The notes beneath the pieces were generated by a model, which saw nothing but the letters and a program-made list of their open reading frames with translations, did no database searches and was not told the DNA's origin. The translations under genes were made by a program, and so were the position numbers. DNA of 64,000 nt from Congeria kusceri. Its lineage: Eukaryota; Mollusca; Bivalvia; Myida; Dreissenidae. Location: the NCBI GenBank assembly GCA_027627225.1, contig CM051036.1:39262426-39326425 (forward strand), in the 5' to 3' direction. Shown here piece by piece: positions 21,613 through 33,126 of the stretch. Position 1 is the stretch's first letter; each line of letters begins with the position of its first letter.

Positions 21613-23290
21613 CTAATGTATATATAGTAGTCCGGAAATATCAAGCGATCATTTTTCAGTTAATTTTTTTTATTATGAATCAATTTGGTAGTGTTAAATG
21701 AACACTGAATGTTGTATTTAGCAAATGTGTTAATAACAGCTAGTTGTACAGGCTTCAATAGAAGCGTCAGTACTGTATACTTAGACGGGAGGAGTGCAAG
21801 TGCTAATTAATAATCTTATTTACGACTAAAAATAGTCTGGTCATGCCTCATGCATCTGAGTAGAAGAATATTTTCAAAAGTCAACAGCTTACTATTTTCA
21901 GGTTTTACTGGCAATATTTGTGCAGATTTATCAATGCTTACACTGTGATTTTAAATGGATTCATAAAATAGCTAGTTGTGAAAATGTAGTGTTGCTAGAA
22001 AGTACGATGTAATTAAGAACATATCCAGGATTATGTGCCGTATGGACCAATTATAAAATTAAAGTCTGAAAACATAGAACCAAAAAAGCCAGACGTATAC
22101 CCATTTGATGGCATCTTATAACACTGTGCCTGAACCCAGAAACCCGGGGGAGGGATGGGGGAGGGGAGGGGGTATCAAGGTCGTAAAGACGACACCCACA
22201 ACCCTCACCGGAAACTCATGGTATATCGGTGGCCTATTGGATGCAGACGATAGTCTGATTCAGAGTTTCATAGTCAGGATTGTGCTTATGGGTTTCATTT
22301 AAAACGAAAAATAATTCGCAAATCCTCCTCTGCCAGCAATGTTTTTTTTCGGAACTCCTTTTTTAACTGTCAGCATTCACAGTGCTCCTGGTCACAAAGT
22401 AGTCTAGCGATTCTTCAACATTCCCGTTTGTTTACTGAGATCTAGATTATGCTTTTAAGCAACTGTTATTCGCTTACACAACGTGTTATGCAATTTAACT
22501 TGAACGCGACATAACTGTACTGGAATAATACTATAACATTAATAAGGTACTATGTCCATGATGGAAAATCCTTTTACTCTCAACAGTCTGTAAAAAATAA
22601 TATGTATTACAAAAGATTATTATAATAACTTCTCACAAACACCACACACAGGTGCTGTATGGTTTTTCATATTAGCATATATTACTAGCCGTTATTGCAT
22701 CAATACTTGTTCGGTCAGATTATTGCCAGACAAAATGTTACAAAGCTAAAGGCAAAACTGCTGATTTTCTGCGTTCGCGCCATATGTCACAAAAATCAAC
22801 ATAACAAAGAATGTCAAAGTCGAGAATAGAAAGTATTCTGCAACGAAAAGGTGTGGTGCGATAAAGGCTCCATATAACACACGATACCCGATAAAAATCA
22901 ATATGTCAATTCTTGTTACAGACAAATGTTGGCGTTCCGTGGGTGCGTGTTCACACTAATCACTATTGCTAAACCGCATAAAATATAACTGAAGTAATGA
23001 TACGAGGTTAATGCAGGGCCTATCTAGTTTAACCTCGTACCCTACTACAGCTGAATCGCTACGGAATGTCTTTCTCCCAGCCTCTCTATCTTTCTACACA
23101 CACCACCTGTCTATTTTTGATACCACCGTTAATAACCATGCACATATACAACAGATGTATTGCCAATTAACGACACACGCTACCGTTTCCCAGAGAGTGA
23201 GAAAACAAAATACTGATTCACTCAGATGTTCTCACTATGCAAACATCAGACAATTTAACTAAAGCACATCGAGAAATAGACCAAGCTTAC
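21613..23290. other. Presumed intron 2 of the Go-alpha gene; no exon seen
   Basis: This lies downstream (minus strand) of the P-loop exon. I looked for the next conserved exon (IIHE.G followed by the VKQYKPVVYSN region) here and further left and did not find it. A G-rich run sits at 22143-22172. Confidence 0.4.
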
Positions 23291-23333
23291 TTCATTTGTT
23301 TCACAATTGTGCTTTTTCCTGACTCGCCAGCAC
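23291..23333 (-). CDS. GNAO1: G-protein alpha subunit (Go class), exon 2, P-loop
   Basis: Read on the minus strand, this exon completes Gly40 and then reads AGESGKSTIVKQM plus two bases of Lys. That is the phosphate-binding P-loop (GxGESGKST) which holds the GTP phosphates and Mg2+. It is 43 nt long, the size I recall for this exon in animal Gi/Go genes. It is bounded by an AG acceptor (ttttag, 23335-23334) and a GT donor (gtaagc, 23290-23289). The phase fits exon 1 exactly across a 279-bp intron (23334-23612). Later exons (switch regions, DVGGQ, NKKD, TCAT) are not in view and would lie to the left. Confidence 0.93.
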
Positions 23334-23612
23334 CTAAAAATATATCAACAAGGCATATAATTAATTTCCAAATTAAAATTCGATTAAAAAATGCAAGGCT
23401 ATACATAATTGGGAAACATTCTTGTATAAGTGATTTGAACGTTATTTCACGGGTTACGGATGCCGTCAGTTATTTTCTCATCGTCTATAAATAGAAAACA
23501 TTAAACAGCACAGCGCGGGGTTAAGTTACATCAGTTATTCAATATGGCGATTCATTTCCAAAAGAATTATCGACGAGGATTTTCCACGCTGTATTACAAG
23601 CTTGTTCCTTAC

Positions 23613-23730
23613 CTAACAATAAGAGTTTGATATCCTTTGCCGCCTGCATTCCGTCTTCTTTTAATCCCTTTTCAATCTGCTTGCTCCGTTCCATGGCGGA
23701 TCTCTCGTCAGCGCTCAGGGTGCACCCCAT
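23613..23730 (-). CDS. GNAO1: G-protein alpha subunit (Go class), first coding exon
   Basis: The minus-strand ATG at 23730 starts [20 protein letters not shown], then [19 protein letters not shown], and the exon ends on the first base of Gly40 at a strong donor (TTAG|GTAAGG). Gly2 and Cys3 are the myristoylation and palmitoylation sites that anchor the protein to the inner plasma membrane. The helix that follows contacts G-beta-gamma. The pattern ERSK.IEK.LKEDG..AAKD.KLLLLG is the Go type; Gi proteins read more like ERSKMIDRNLREDG. An in-frame upstream Met (MPYFSGKC, 23778) is open, but MGCT is the conserved start. The product transduces signals from neuronal GPCRs. Confidence 0.95.
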
Positions 23731-25815
23731 GTCTAGGCTTGAATGATTTTTGGCACACTTACCACTAAAATAAGGCAATTCTTCGCACTGCTAAATGCCT
23801 ACGCTCCCCTATCAATAATCAAGGGGCTCGACAAACGGTTAATTATTCCGCCGCACTCTTTGTTCAGCCATTAATATTCCAACATATTATCCAAAACAAG
23901 GCAAAACAGGAGCTTTGGCGACCTACTTTGGTTTAGACTAACTGCAGTGTCCAATAGAGCTGCCGTGCTTCTAAACACCGTATAATTTTATCCACGATTT
24001 TTCTGATCACTCCAACCTGGTGCTTAGTAACATATCACAGACCGGAGACATAACTTCAGTTTTTCCTAATTCACACCCGTTTACTAAAAAATAAAACAGC
24101 ATACAAATCTTTAGGTCCACTCCACTGGAATTATTTCGGGCGTTTCTTTTATCTATATGGTGACGTCGATGTGTAGTATCGTTAGAATAGATGATAAAAT
24201 ATGCTGTTCGCAGACCTTGCATATAGAATATTTGTCTAGGCCTTCTGATACGGAAGCTTGCGGGTTCGACCTGACGTCATCAGCCGCACGGCGTGGAAAT
24301 CATCAATATTAGCAGACGTGTTTCAAAAATTATGAAAATTCGGAAAGAACGTTTCAACAGCAGACTAGAAAACGATAGAGAGACACTAGGAGAGAGCACT
24401 GATTTAGAATTTATCGATAACTTCGCAAACACACGCGCAAGGAGAATCTATTTATGTTTCAATAAGTCATTGAGAAACAATAAAACATTTCGTATAATAG
24501 AGAAGATTTGTATGCGATGATATTGTCTAAAAACACACAAACTGACAAATAAACAAATCAGCCTAACGCAAAAACATTGCATATTTGATTGTTGTTTAAA
24601 ATCGGTAATCGCTTTGACGTGAAAAAATCTTGTAAATTTCGAAGTGTGGAAAACATATAGATGATAGATCTCGATCTAAATCGATGTTTGCGAAATTTTG
24701 TTATAGTCAAAATAATTCTAAATTCTGACAGAATAGTTCGGACAACAATGATACAATAAAGTCGTTAATTACAAACTAAACATTTTCATAGCGCTGAATT
24801 GTTTGCACCAAGTGGATAAAAATAGCTCGTTTCTGACGGTAGCCTTTTGCTCTGACCAAATCCCCCCGTGTTAAGATTCACCGATCATTTTCCGATATTG
24901 GCGACAGTGCTTGGTTGTGTCGTCTGCTGTTCGCGAATTAAACGTGATGAATACAAGGGGAAAATTGGTGGACATAATGTTATTGATTATTCGGCATGGT
25001 TGATAATCTTGCACGTGACGGCTGTAAACGGAAGTGGGTGGGGTTATTGGGCAATCGATACCCCAAATCTCTTGTGGCAATAATTGAGTGACAACTCTGT
25101 CAAACATTCTGATTGAACAAAACACAGTTATCTCCATTGTCAGATGTAGACGATTTGGCGAATTCGCGTGATACGAAATGTTAAATCACTTTAATTCGTT
25201 TACAGATTGTGATACAGAATTATTCAGGCGCTATTATATATTTGCATGATTTATTGACGAAAAATTCAGTGTTGCAATTGATCTACCGTTTTCATCTTAA
25301 CCAATGCATTCAACTATACCACACGATTATCGTTGCAGCGATTAATCAAAATAATAAATAATGTAAATCTCTATCGTTAATTTCACATACATTCCAAAAC
25401 AAATTCCTGTTTACAATTGGTAAAACACATGAATACCAAAAGAAAATACTTATAAGAATACATTGCGTGCCCTCCTAAATGAGAGTCTGTTCTGCACGGT
25501 ACCAATAGTAGACTGCATGATACCGGCGTGGATTCTAAATAATGTATATGGGTCAGAGTATGTTGTTAGTAAAACCAGAGACGTATCTTTTATTTAATAA
25601 ATCTTTCATAAAACGTATTATGTATAAAAATATAATAAATGTCACACGAACTCGTATAAATAGTTGTTGATGATATGAACGACATTTTCCAGCTGATCAT
25701 GCATATCTACGTTTATATGACTACTACACTACCATGGAATATATTGTAAATATTTGTTATAATTTTTAATTTATTGATTGTATAAATGTTGCTGGAAGAA
25801 AATTAATGAAATTAA
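23731..25815. other. Upstream side of the Go-alpha gene; no further exon or repeat recognised
   Basis: This would hold the 5' untranslated region, promoter or a 5' intron on the minus strand. No TATA box or initiator is convincing. A B-box-like gcgggttcgacct at 24260-24272 is isolated. Frames at 24293-24520 and 24868-25137 resemble nothing known. Confidence 0.4.
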
Positions 25816-25860
25816 TAAATGAATGAATGAACGAACGAACGAACGAATGAATGAATTAAT
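25816..25860. repeat. Microsatellite (GAAT)n/(GAAC)n
   Basis: Runs of aatg, then aacg repeated four times, then aatg again, ending in attaattaactaact. Confidence 0.9.
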
Positions 25861-25994
25861 TAACTAACTATTTCTGGATTTTAGTCTTTAGATTTATAAC
25901 TTAACTAACCCCAAAGTCTAAACCGCCCCGTTTTATTTGTGTCCACTGTTCAGTCAGGAGTTTTTTTCGGATACCCATGTTGACAATACATTAG

Positions 25995-26135
25995 GATTCA
26001 AGGGTGATAATCGATGCGCGCGCGTATTCCGAAGTTATAATACTGTGATTCCAATAATAACACACTGCGAATCCAAAGTTCATATACTGCAAAGTATCGT
26101 TTAGTATGATTTTCATGGAAGATCATCTCAAGCAG
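25995..26135. repeat. Fragment of the CAAGGGTG.TAATCGATGCGCGCGC element
   Basis: caagggtgataatcgatgcg, followed by cgcgcg and later agtatgattttcatgga, matches the left end of the element at 49478. A matching right end is not evident. Confidence 0.5.
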
Positions 26136-26602
26136 CAATGACGTTGCGATGAAGCTTTACTAGGCTCCAATGACGTCCGCACTGACGTAAACGTGCCCCT
26201 AACGCGTTCGATCAAGTGCCGCTCGGCGATTATCACGTACTGAAATACTGCAATCTTCCAGAAGCTGAGATATCGTCCAAGCCGTGTGTAGACGAGAATT
26301 GTCTAGGGATAGATCTAAGATCTAAAAGGAGCAGGGTGGGTGGGGTTGGGCGGAGAAGTGCTCTGAAATTTTCTAATAATCTGGTTTATCCACAAATCTA
26401 TAAATAAGCATGTGTTATCAAGTTAATTTCAAGCTTGTGTCAGTTTCATGCTTATTATTAAGGTTTTGAACATGTTTTTTTTTCATTTGGCATTGCATAT
26501 TTTCAAACATTTATTAAGTTCAAAAGATATTCAAACATTTCTGTGTTGACCAGCCAAGAGGGGCAGCAGCGAGGGGTTAGGACAAAGAGAGCAACGTGCA
26601 GT

Positions 26603-26935
26603 AATGTTTCCGGTCATTATCGACAATCACCGGAACTGTTTTCTTAGTGACATGTCGTCTGTTTCCGGTACCAATCGGAACTTTGCACATGGTTTCCGCT
26701 CGTCACCACACTCAACGATCATCATCAGCAATCACCGAAACTTTCCATGTGATGTCATCTGTTTCCGGTCATTCACAGACACTAAGCGGAAATATCCTAG
26801 TGATCAAGCATCGACTGTTTACGGTCATCATCGACAACCACAGGAAGAATCAACGCGTTGACATGTCTTCTGTTTCCGGTACTCATCTCATGGTTTCCGG
26901 TCGACACCACACTCAACTGATCTACCAGCAAGTTG
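26603..26935. repeat. Degenerate tandem repeat rich in GTTTCCGGT
   Basis: tttccggt or one-base variants occur at about 26607, 26661, 26692, 26762, 26815, 26872 and 26895, with intervening atcgacaatcaccgga-type words. Two larger units about 208 bases apart can be seen (26607-26722 and 26815-26930). Both open plus-strand frames here are repeat artefacts. Confidence 0.6.
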
Positions 26936-27544
26936 CATCATAAGTTAATTTGCAATGTTTTATTGTGTTTTTCCTCATACAATATTTTTTATAATATGCA
27001 TTTGTATATAAAACATTAACAATACTTAAATACGTTAATTTGTGTATTTTCCTTCGAATACTGATTTTTATTTAAAATACACACTTCAAGTACTGTGAGA
27101 ACAATTAAATATTTATCAAGTGGTGTATATTCAATTGGATTCGTCGTACAACTGTCTGTTTAAGTTAAATTATAAAACACAAAACACTTATCAGAAATAA
27201 ATAATTAAATAAGGGAGATTGACTTTTTATGAAGTACTCGTATTTTCAAATGATTGGTATGTTTTCAAAATCAACGAGAAAGAACGCAAATTACTAAACT
27301 ACAACGTTTTTAGACGAAATATACAAAAACACAGAGATTTTTAAGATGTAAAAGAGCATACAAAATATAGTTGATACGTACTTATTTTAAAATCATTTAT
27401 GTCTATTAACATTTATATGTTATTTTGAGGGCAATTTTCTGTTTCATGATTCACGCCAGGGCGAATAACACATGGACTCTGACAACAAAGTCAAACATAA
27501 GTGCCCACAAAAGACATCGCATCGTTTTAGACTGGTAACCGCTT
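26936..27544. other. No gene or repeat recognised
   Basis: AT-rich spacer before the minisatellite. Confidence 0.5.
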
Positions 27545-29240
27545 TTGCTCGGGGCCGTTTTCATTTTAGACCGTTAATACTTGGGGCCGTTTTGATTGGT
27601 GATAATTTTCAGTTGTTCCGTCTTGATTGATGACAGTTTTGACTTGGGACCGTTTTAAGTTGTGATTGTATTGACTCTTTTTACTTTGGACCGTTTTGAT
27701 TTGGGGCCGTTTTCAATCGTGACCGCATTGATTTGAGACCGTTCTGATTGGTGACCGTAATGACTTAGGACCGTTTTCTTTTCTGACCGTGTTTTGGGTT
27801 GACAGTTTTGACTTGAGGCGTTTTTCACTTGCGACTATATTAACCTGAGGCCGTTTGGACTGGTGACCGTATTAATTTGTGGACGTTTTCATTGGTGACC
27901 GACTTAGGACCGTTTCATTTTCTGACCGTTTTTTGTGGGGGAAAGTATTGGCTTGGGTCCATTTTAATTCAGACCGTATTGACTTGGGGCCGTATGACGA
28001 ATGACCATTTTGACTTGTGGCCTGTTTTTACTGGTCCCCGTTTTGACTTGGAGCCGTTTTCTTCTGTGATCGTTGTGACTTGGGACCGTTTTGACTTCGG
28101 ACCGATTTGTTTTGTGACAGTTTCGACTGGACACCGTTTTGTTTTGGGATCGATTTTACTTGGGGCCGTTTTGACTGGGGATCGTTTTCAATGGTGACCA
28201 TTTTGACTTGATGCCGTTTTGTTTTGGGACCAATTTTGGTGGGACCGTTTTAACTTGTGACCGTATAGACTCAAGATCATGTTGACTGGTCATTGTATTG
28301 ACTTCATTGTTTTGTGACCGTTGAGACAAGGAGCCGCTTTCTTTTGTGACCGTTTTGACTTGTTGCCGTTTCCACTTGTGACCGTATTAACCGTTTTATT
28401 TTGTGACTGTCGATACTTGGGGCTTATTTCACTTGTAACCGTTTTGGCTGGTGACCGTTTTAACTTGAGGCTGTGTTTGTGACCGTTTTGATTTTGGGTC
28501 GTTTTGACAGGGGACTGTTTTCATTTGTGACCGTTTTGACTTGTGATCTTGTACTTGGTGCATTTTTTGTTTTGGGACTGTTTTGACTTGTGATCGTATT
28601 GACTAGTAAATGTTCTGAGTTGGGGACATTTTGTGTTGTGATCGTTTTGACTTGGGGCCGTTTTGAATTGGAGCCGTTTTAACAGGTGACGGTTCTGACT
28701 CTGGGATCCTTGCAGACTGTTTTGAGTTTGGTCCATTTACTTTAGTGACTGCTTTGACTTGCTGGCGTTTTATTTTGTGGCAATTTTATCTTCGGTTTCT
28801 TTTTACTTGTGAACGTCTTGACTTGGGGCCGTTTTAACTTACAGCCGTTTTGACTTTGGAACATTCTCTTTTGTGACCGTTTTGACTTTGGTCGCTTTCA
28901 CTTTTGACCAATTTTTAGGACCTTTACGACTTGTGTGACCGTTTCAACTTGTGACAAACTTGTTTTGGGACCTTTTTGAATTAGGAACAACTTGTTGTGT
29001 GGTCGTTTGAACCTGTTAGCGGTGTTTTTCACTGCTTTTACTTGTGACAACCTTGTTTCGTTTTGACAAATGACCATCGTGTTTTTGGACAGTTTTCAAT
29101 TCATGTTGAGGTCGACTTGACATGAAAGTTCTGTTTTGGAACCGAATTTGAACTAAGAACCAAATTGTTAAGCGGCCGATCCTATTGTGACCGAGACCGA
29201 TGTCTTTTGGGACCGTTTTGTCCAACTTCTTTAGATGTCG
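27545..29240. repeat. Long degenerate minisatellite, unit about GACCGTTTTGACTTGGG
   Basis: About 1.7 kb is built from 16-21 base units that alternate ggccgttttgacttgg, gaccgttttgacttgt and gggaccgttttgatt variants, some 85-90 times. Degeneracy is higher toward the right end. Two unit types (with g.gacc or g.ggcc before gttt) recur irregularly. Frames up to 106 codons run through it but simply translate the unit (FDLGP, VTVLT). It has no flanking TIRs that I can see. Confidence 0.85.
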
Positions 29241-30505
29241 CAATCTTTGATTTCAAAATGGCGGCACATCCGGTCCACCCTCTGTGATTTCAAAATGGCC
29301 AACGGAAAACAGATTAGATACCAGTAAATAGGCTGGAATCCTCCAGTAGTCAAGAGAAGATCAGGCGATTTCACCAAGGCTTAATCAGATGCTACAGGCT
29401 TTTAATAGCCTTCGAAAGCTGTTTATATTGCTGCCACTTTGTTTTCGGCTGTATTTACGCTATACTACCCAAATAGATTGCGTTCCTTTTAACATCAGTA
29501 TTCATAACTTGATACGAATCTATCCTCAGTAGTTTTGAAATGCTGCACACTTTCTATTATGACCGGTGTAGTGCGAATATTTTCAAATTAGCAGATGCAA
29601 CATCTATTCATTCGGGACTACTCGCGGGAAATTTTTACAACATTTGATTGGATATTGAGAAAGGTCAAAAGCTTGGTTTATAGACAGCTGCGCAGAAACA
29701 AAATTTCGACGTATTCTAACGCATTCCCCACTGACAATTTGTAGAAGGATGTAACATCTATTTATTGAATAACATCTACAAGAGAAATTTGTATAAAGTC
29801 CCCATTCATTATATTTTGATCTACATGTTAATGTATGATTCACTGGACTCGTACAAGTATAGTAACACAGCTAACATCGGCTGCCAAACTGCGATATTTT
29901 TAGATGGATTCACTGCACATTTTCTGGAGTATTTTGACCTCACTAGGAGCAGATCTCTTACTCTGAGCTGCGATTAATTGCATTATTTTTTTTGTTTTAA
30001 TACGCTGGCAAATTTATCTTAATCTTAGCAAATAAGTACTTCTCAATTTGATGCAGGAACTTCTTGCAAGTGTTTGTACAAATAAAATATAATAAGCGCT
30101 TCTTCCATATGCTTCCGGTAAACGTCATTACATTTAGACTCCGTGCATTGCCAGTAACACAGGAAGCGCTCGAAACTAGCTGTAATCTTTCTCGTGTTTC
30201 AGACCTCACAGATTAAGTACGGCATATAGTATAATATATATTTCACCAACAAGGGTTGCCGCTAATGGATCTCGAAACATCCAGCTAAAAGGACGTTAAT
30301 ATGTTAGATTCTAAATGTATGCAGTCTTATTCTGTACGTTTCTTGCAAGCCTTCCGTAAAATCCTATCAATCAACTACCCTCAGTCACGGAACCATCGCA
30401 TCAATGCGTTCCCAAAAGTGTGATCGACGCAAACGTGAAATTATAGCCGCACGATATTGTAACAATTTAGCGTGGAACAGATTCTTGTGCAATTAAAAAA
30501 AATCT
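29241..30505. other. No gene; dispersed repeat at about 29600-29710
   Basis: The stretch from tcattcgggactactcgcgg to cagctgcgcag is the inverse of 53085-53180, so it is a dispersed repeat. Two tgatttcaaaatggc words (29249-29310) flank tccggtccacc, reminiscent of YY1 and ETS sites. No transcript is evident. Confidence 0.4.
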
Positions 30506-30770
30506 GGGGCCACATCCACAGATTTCATAAGGAAAATTTTACCTTATGTCATACTGACCTGAAAATTTCAATAAAAGTTTAACAGTGAAAACTAATGATT
30601 TCTATCTGAAAAATGGTAAAATAAGAAACGACTGTTGATTTTTTATCAAGTTAAAACCACTTATGACACAAATAAACTTTAAATGAACCAGCCACAGACT
30701 TAAGGAAGTTTACGACTTTAAGAAATTTACTCAAGTTTTCACTAAGGGGCTTTGTGGATGTGAGCCCTGG
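30506..30770. mobile_element. MITE copy 1 of 3 abutting copies
   Basis: The left end ggggccacatccacagattt, then cataagg, is the inverse of the right end taaggggctttgtggatgtg, then agccctgg. It belongs to the same family as 19542-19775. Non-coding. Confidence 0.65.
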
Positions 30771-31026
30771 GTTCATATTCCAGAAACATGTGAAATCTTA
30801 TCATTGGACTTAAAATCGTCATTTTTCTTAAGCATTTTATTCCAAGTATGCAAGCAATGCTGCCAAAAGTTCAATAATGATCTATTTATTATTAACTACT
30901 ATGTACTTAACTGTAATTGGATTCATTAATTTATATTAAGTTTTTAAAATATTGCCTTACAAAAATTGGAACTTAAGTGAAAATATTTTAAGATAAACTT
31001 AAGATGTTTCTGGAATATGGCCCCAG
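30767..31026. mobile_element. MITE copy 2 of 3, diverged subfamily
   Basis: The left end ctgggttcatattccagaaa, then catgtgaaatctta, mirrors the right end ttaagatgtttctggaatat, then ggccccag. It starts where copy 1 ends and overlaps copy 3 by a few bases. Confidence 0.6.
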
Positions 31027-31297
31027 GGTCCATATCCGCAAAGCTCCTTAGTGAAAACTTAAGTAAATTTCTTTAAAAAAAAAATCCTTAAGTCTGTGGC
31101 CCGATCGTTTACAGTTTATTTTGTCTTAAATGGTTTTACTCCGGTAAAGAATCAACATATATCAATATATATGGTTATTTTAACATATTTTATGTATACA
31201 ATATTGATTTTCACAACAAAAACTGAATTGGAATATTTCCCTTAAATATGACTTAAGTTATGATTTTCCTAAGAAGCTTTGTGGATACGACCCCAGG
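31022..31297. mobile_element. MITE copy 3 of 3
   Basis: The left end cccagggtccatatccgcaa, then agctccttag, mirrors the right end cctaagaagctttgtggata, then cgaccccagg. It is closest to the fragment at 52332-52432. Confidence 0.65.
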
Positions 31298-32077
31298 CCA
31301 CATGTGGTCAAACGTATTGACAAAGTTATTTAAAGTAGAAGGTCTCAGTTGTTATGTATAAAATAATATTATGCAGCCACATGATAGCATGTTAAAATTA
31401 TATAGCATGCAAAGATTGCACTTTAATTTAAATTTATTAGGATGGATATGACCTTGACCTTCATTTTTTCAAACTTTCCACCCAAGGTCGACACGTTTTA
31501 TAAACTGACTGATAAACTCCAATATCTTCCGAGCATTTTGGTATATAACACTGCTTATTACATTTCATTGTATACCTGACCCTAAAATTTGGCATTGTGC
31601 TGCTCTACTAGTAAGACGTAACAACAAACATGTATTCACAATTATGTATGTATAACATAAATTAAAACAAATGTGGGTGTTTATACGTTATAAAAATGCA
31701 TTTTACAAATATTCTCTATCTGACGTTGGAGTATTCGATGTTATATCAATGTTTTGTAAATGATTTAATATTTTAAAAGGGACCTATTCACAGATAGTTA
31801 ACAGACAATTTTCATTTTTTGTGACAGATTCCAAAATGAAAAGTACATTATACATGTATATGAAAAAGCGAAATAACAGTCCTTAAACAGGAATATATGG
31901 GAAATATTATGCCATTTAATTATGGATAATCATCAACTGAAATGCATACAATTATAAAGCATTATAATGCATATAAACTGCAGCAGGCAACAATTTGCTA
32001 TGTCGCCCCGCAATGTCCCCCGCTACCTCTATGTCGCTCGGTACGCAAATGATACGGGATTGTTCGGTATAATAAAA
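31298..32077. other. No gene or repeat recognised
   Basis: AT-rich spacer. Confidence 0.5.
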
Positions 32078-32216
32078 TAAATATTGACTTCCTTGAGGGT
32101 GACAGTGCGTCTCGTCAACCCTTGACAAACACAGTCGACCTCGGCTAAAGCCTTTGTCCACAGTGTTGCCTCGGGTTGACAATACGCACTGTCACCCTCA
32201 AGGAAGTCAATATTTA
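32078..32216. repeat. Long hairpin: 44-bp arms, 51-nt loop
   Basis: Bases 32078-32121 and 32173-32216 are reverse complements apart from about two mismatches. The arm begins taaatattgacttccttgag and continues ggtgacagtgcgt. The loop has no coding sense. The flanks carry tataat on both sides at slightly different distances, so it may be a tiny foldback transposon. Confidence 0.8.
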
Positions 32217-32963
32217 TATAATGTTAAGTCTGTACTTAGCGTGACAGACTTGATCGTAGATAAGATTTTTTGTTATTTTTCTTTATATAATATTTTGTTT
32301 CTGTTAGTTCAAATGCTTTAAGTTTTTGCAACAGACACGAAAACTGTTAATTAGTCCCTTAAAGTAAAATTTATCACATTTTATTTACTTCTCCAATCTC
32401 AAATTACAACAAACATTTTACAATCAGATTACAAGTAAAACTAAACAACTCATCATTTATAATATTGGAATAGCCTTAAAAACAGCAAGTATAAAAACAG
32501 CCTAAACTAATTTTGAAAAGTTGTATCAAAGAATAAGCCTATATTATAAAGTACATAGTAGAAGGCCTCAGACAAGAAAGTTATGTCTATATTATCTTCG
32601 CAAAGGAAGTTATATTTTTGTTAGCCCTTGTTTATTTGTTTGTTGTTGTTGTTTTTTTAAACATAATTGCAAGAAATTTGTGCAAAGGTTGGAAATGAAC
32701 ACAAATAACGATATTTGGTGGAGATCCAGATCCAATTCCGGATCCAGGAGTTTGTTAAATTCTTTACTATTGGGGGATAAGACAAGGAAGGTAACCTATC
32801 CACCACTTAAAAGCTGTAGCAGGTCCATTTGTTAGTATGTTATCAACATACACAATAGTACCATTCAAGTACAGAATCAGAAATCTGCTTTTAAATATTC
32901 AGCAATAGACCATAAATTCACATCATGAATAAACAAATACTTCCAGCTGGTAAAATATAGAAA
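32217..32963. other. No gene or repeat recognised
   Basis: A 104-codon plus frame (32521-32835) is low-complexity and not recognisable. Confidence 0.45.
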
Positions 32964-33126
32964 TGAGGCGTTTAATGGGAAAATTGGTCTGAATGCATGT
33001 GCGTAAAGTGTCGTCCAACTCGTCCCGGATTAGTCTTTGCAGTCCGCACAGGGTAATATGGGAAGACACTTTCCATCTACAGTGGATTCATGTTTAGACG
33101 AGACTTTCTTGAAACAGAAAAGACTC
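32964..33126. mobile_element. Truncated palindromic GC-rich MITE
   Basis: Starts tgaggcgtttaatgggaaaa and includes atgcatgtgcgtaaagtgtc, the ggattag palindrome and the core cagtggattcatgtttagac. The right inverted half is missing. Confidence 0.75.

Noticed and set aside
24250..24275. tRNA gene suggested by a B-box-like gcgggttcgacct
   Set aside because: No A-box or cloverleaf can be built upstream.
27877..28197. 106-codon plus frame (FDLGP repeats)
   Set aside because: It translates the minisatellite unit; the frame is open only because the unit lacks stops.
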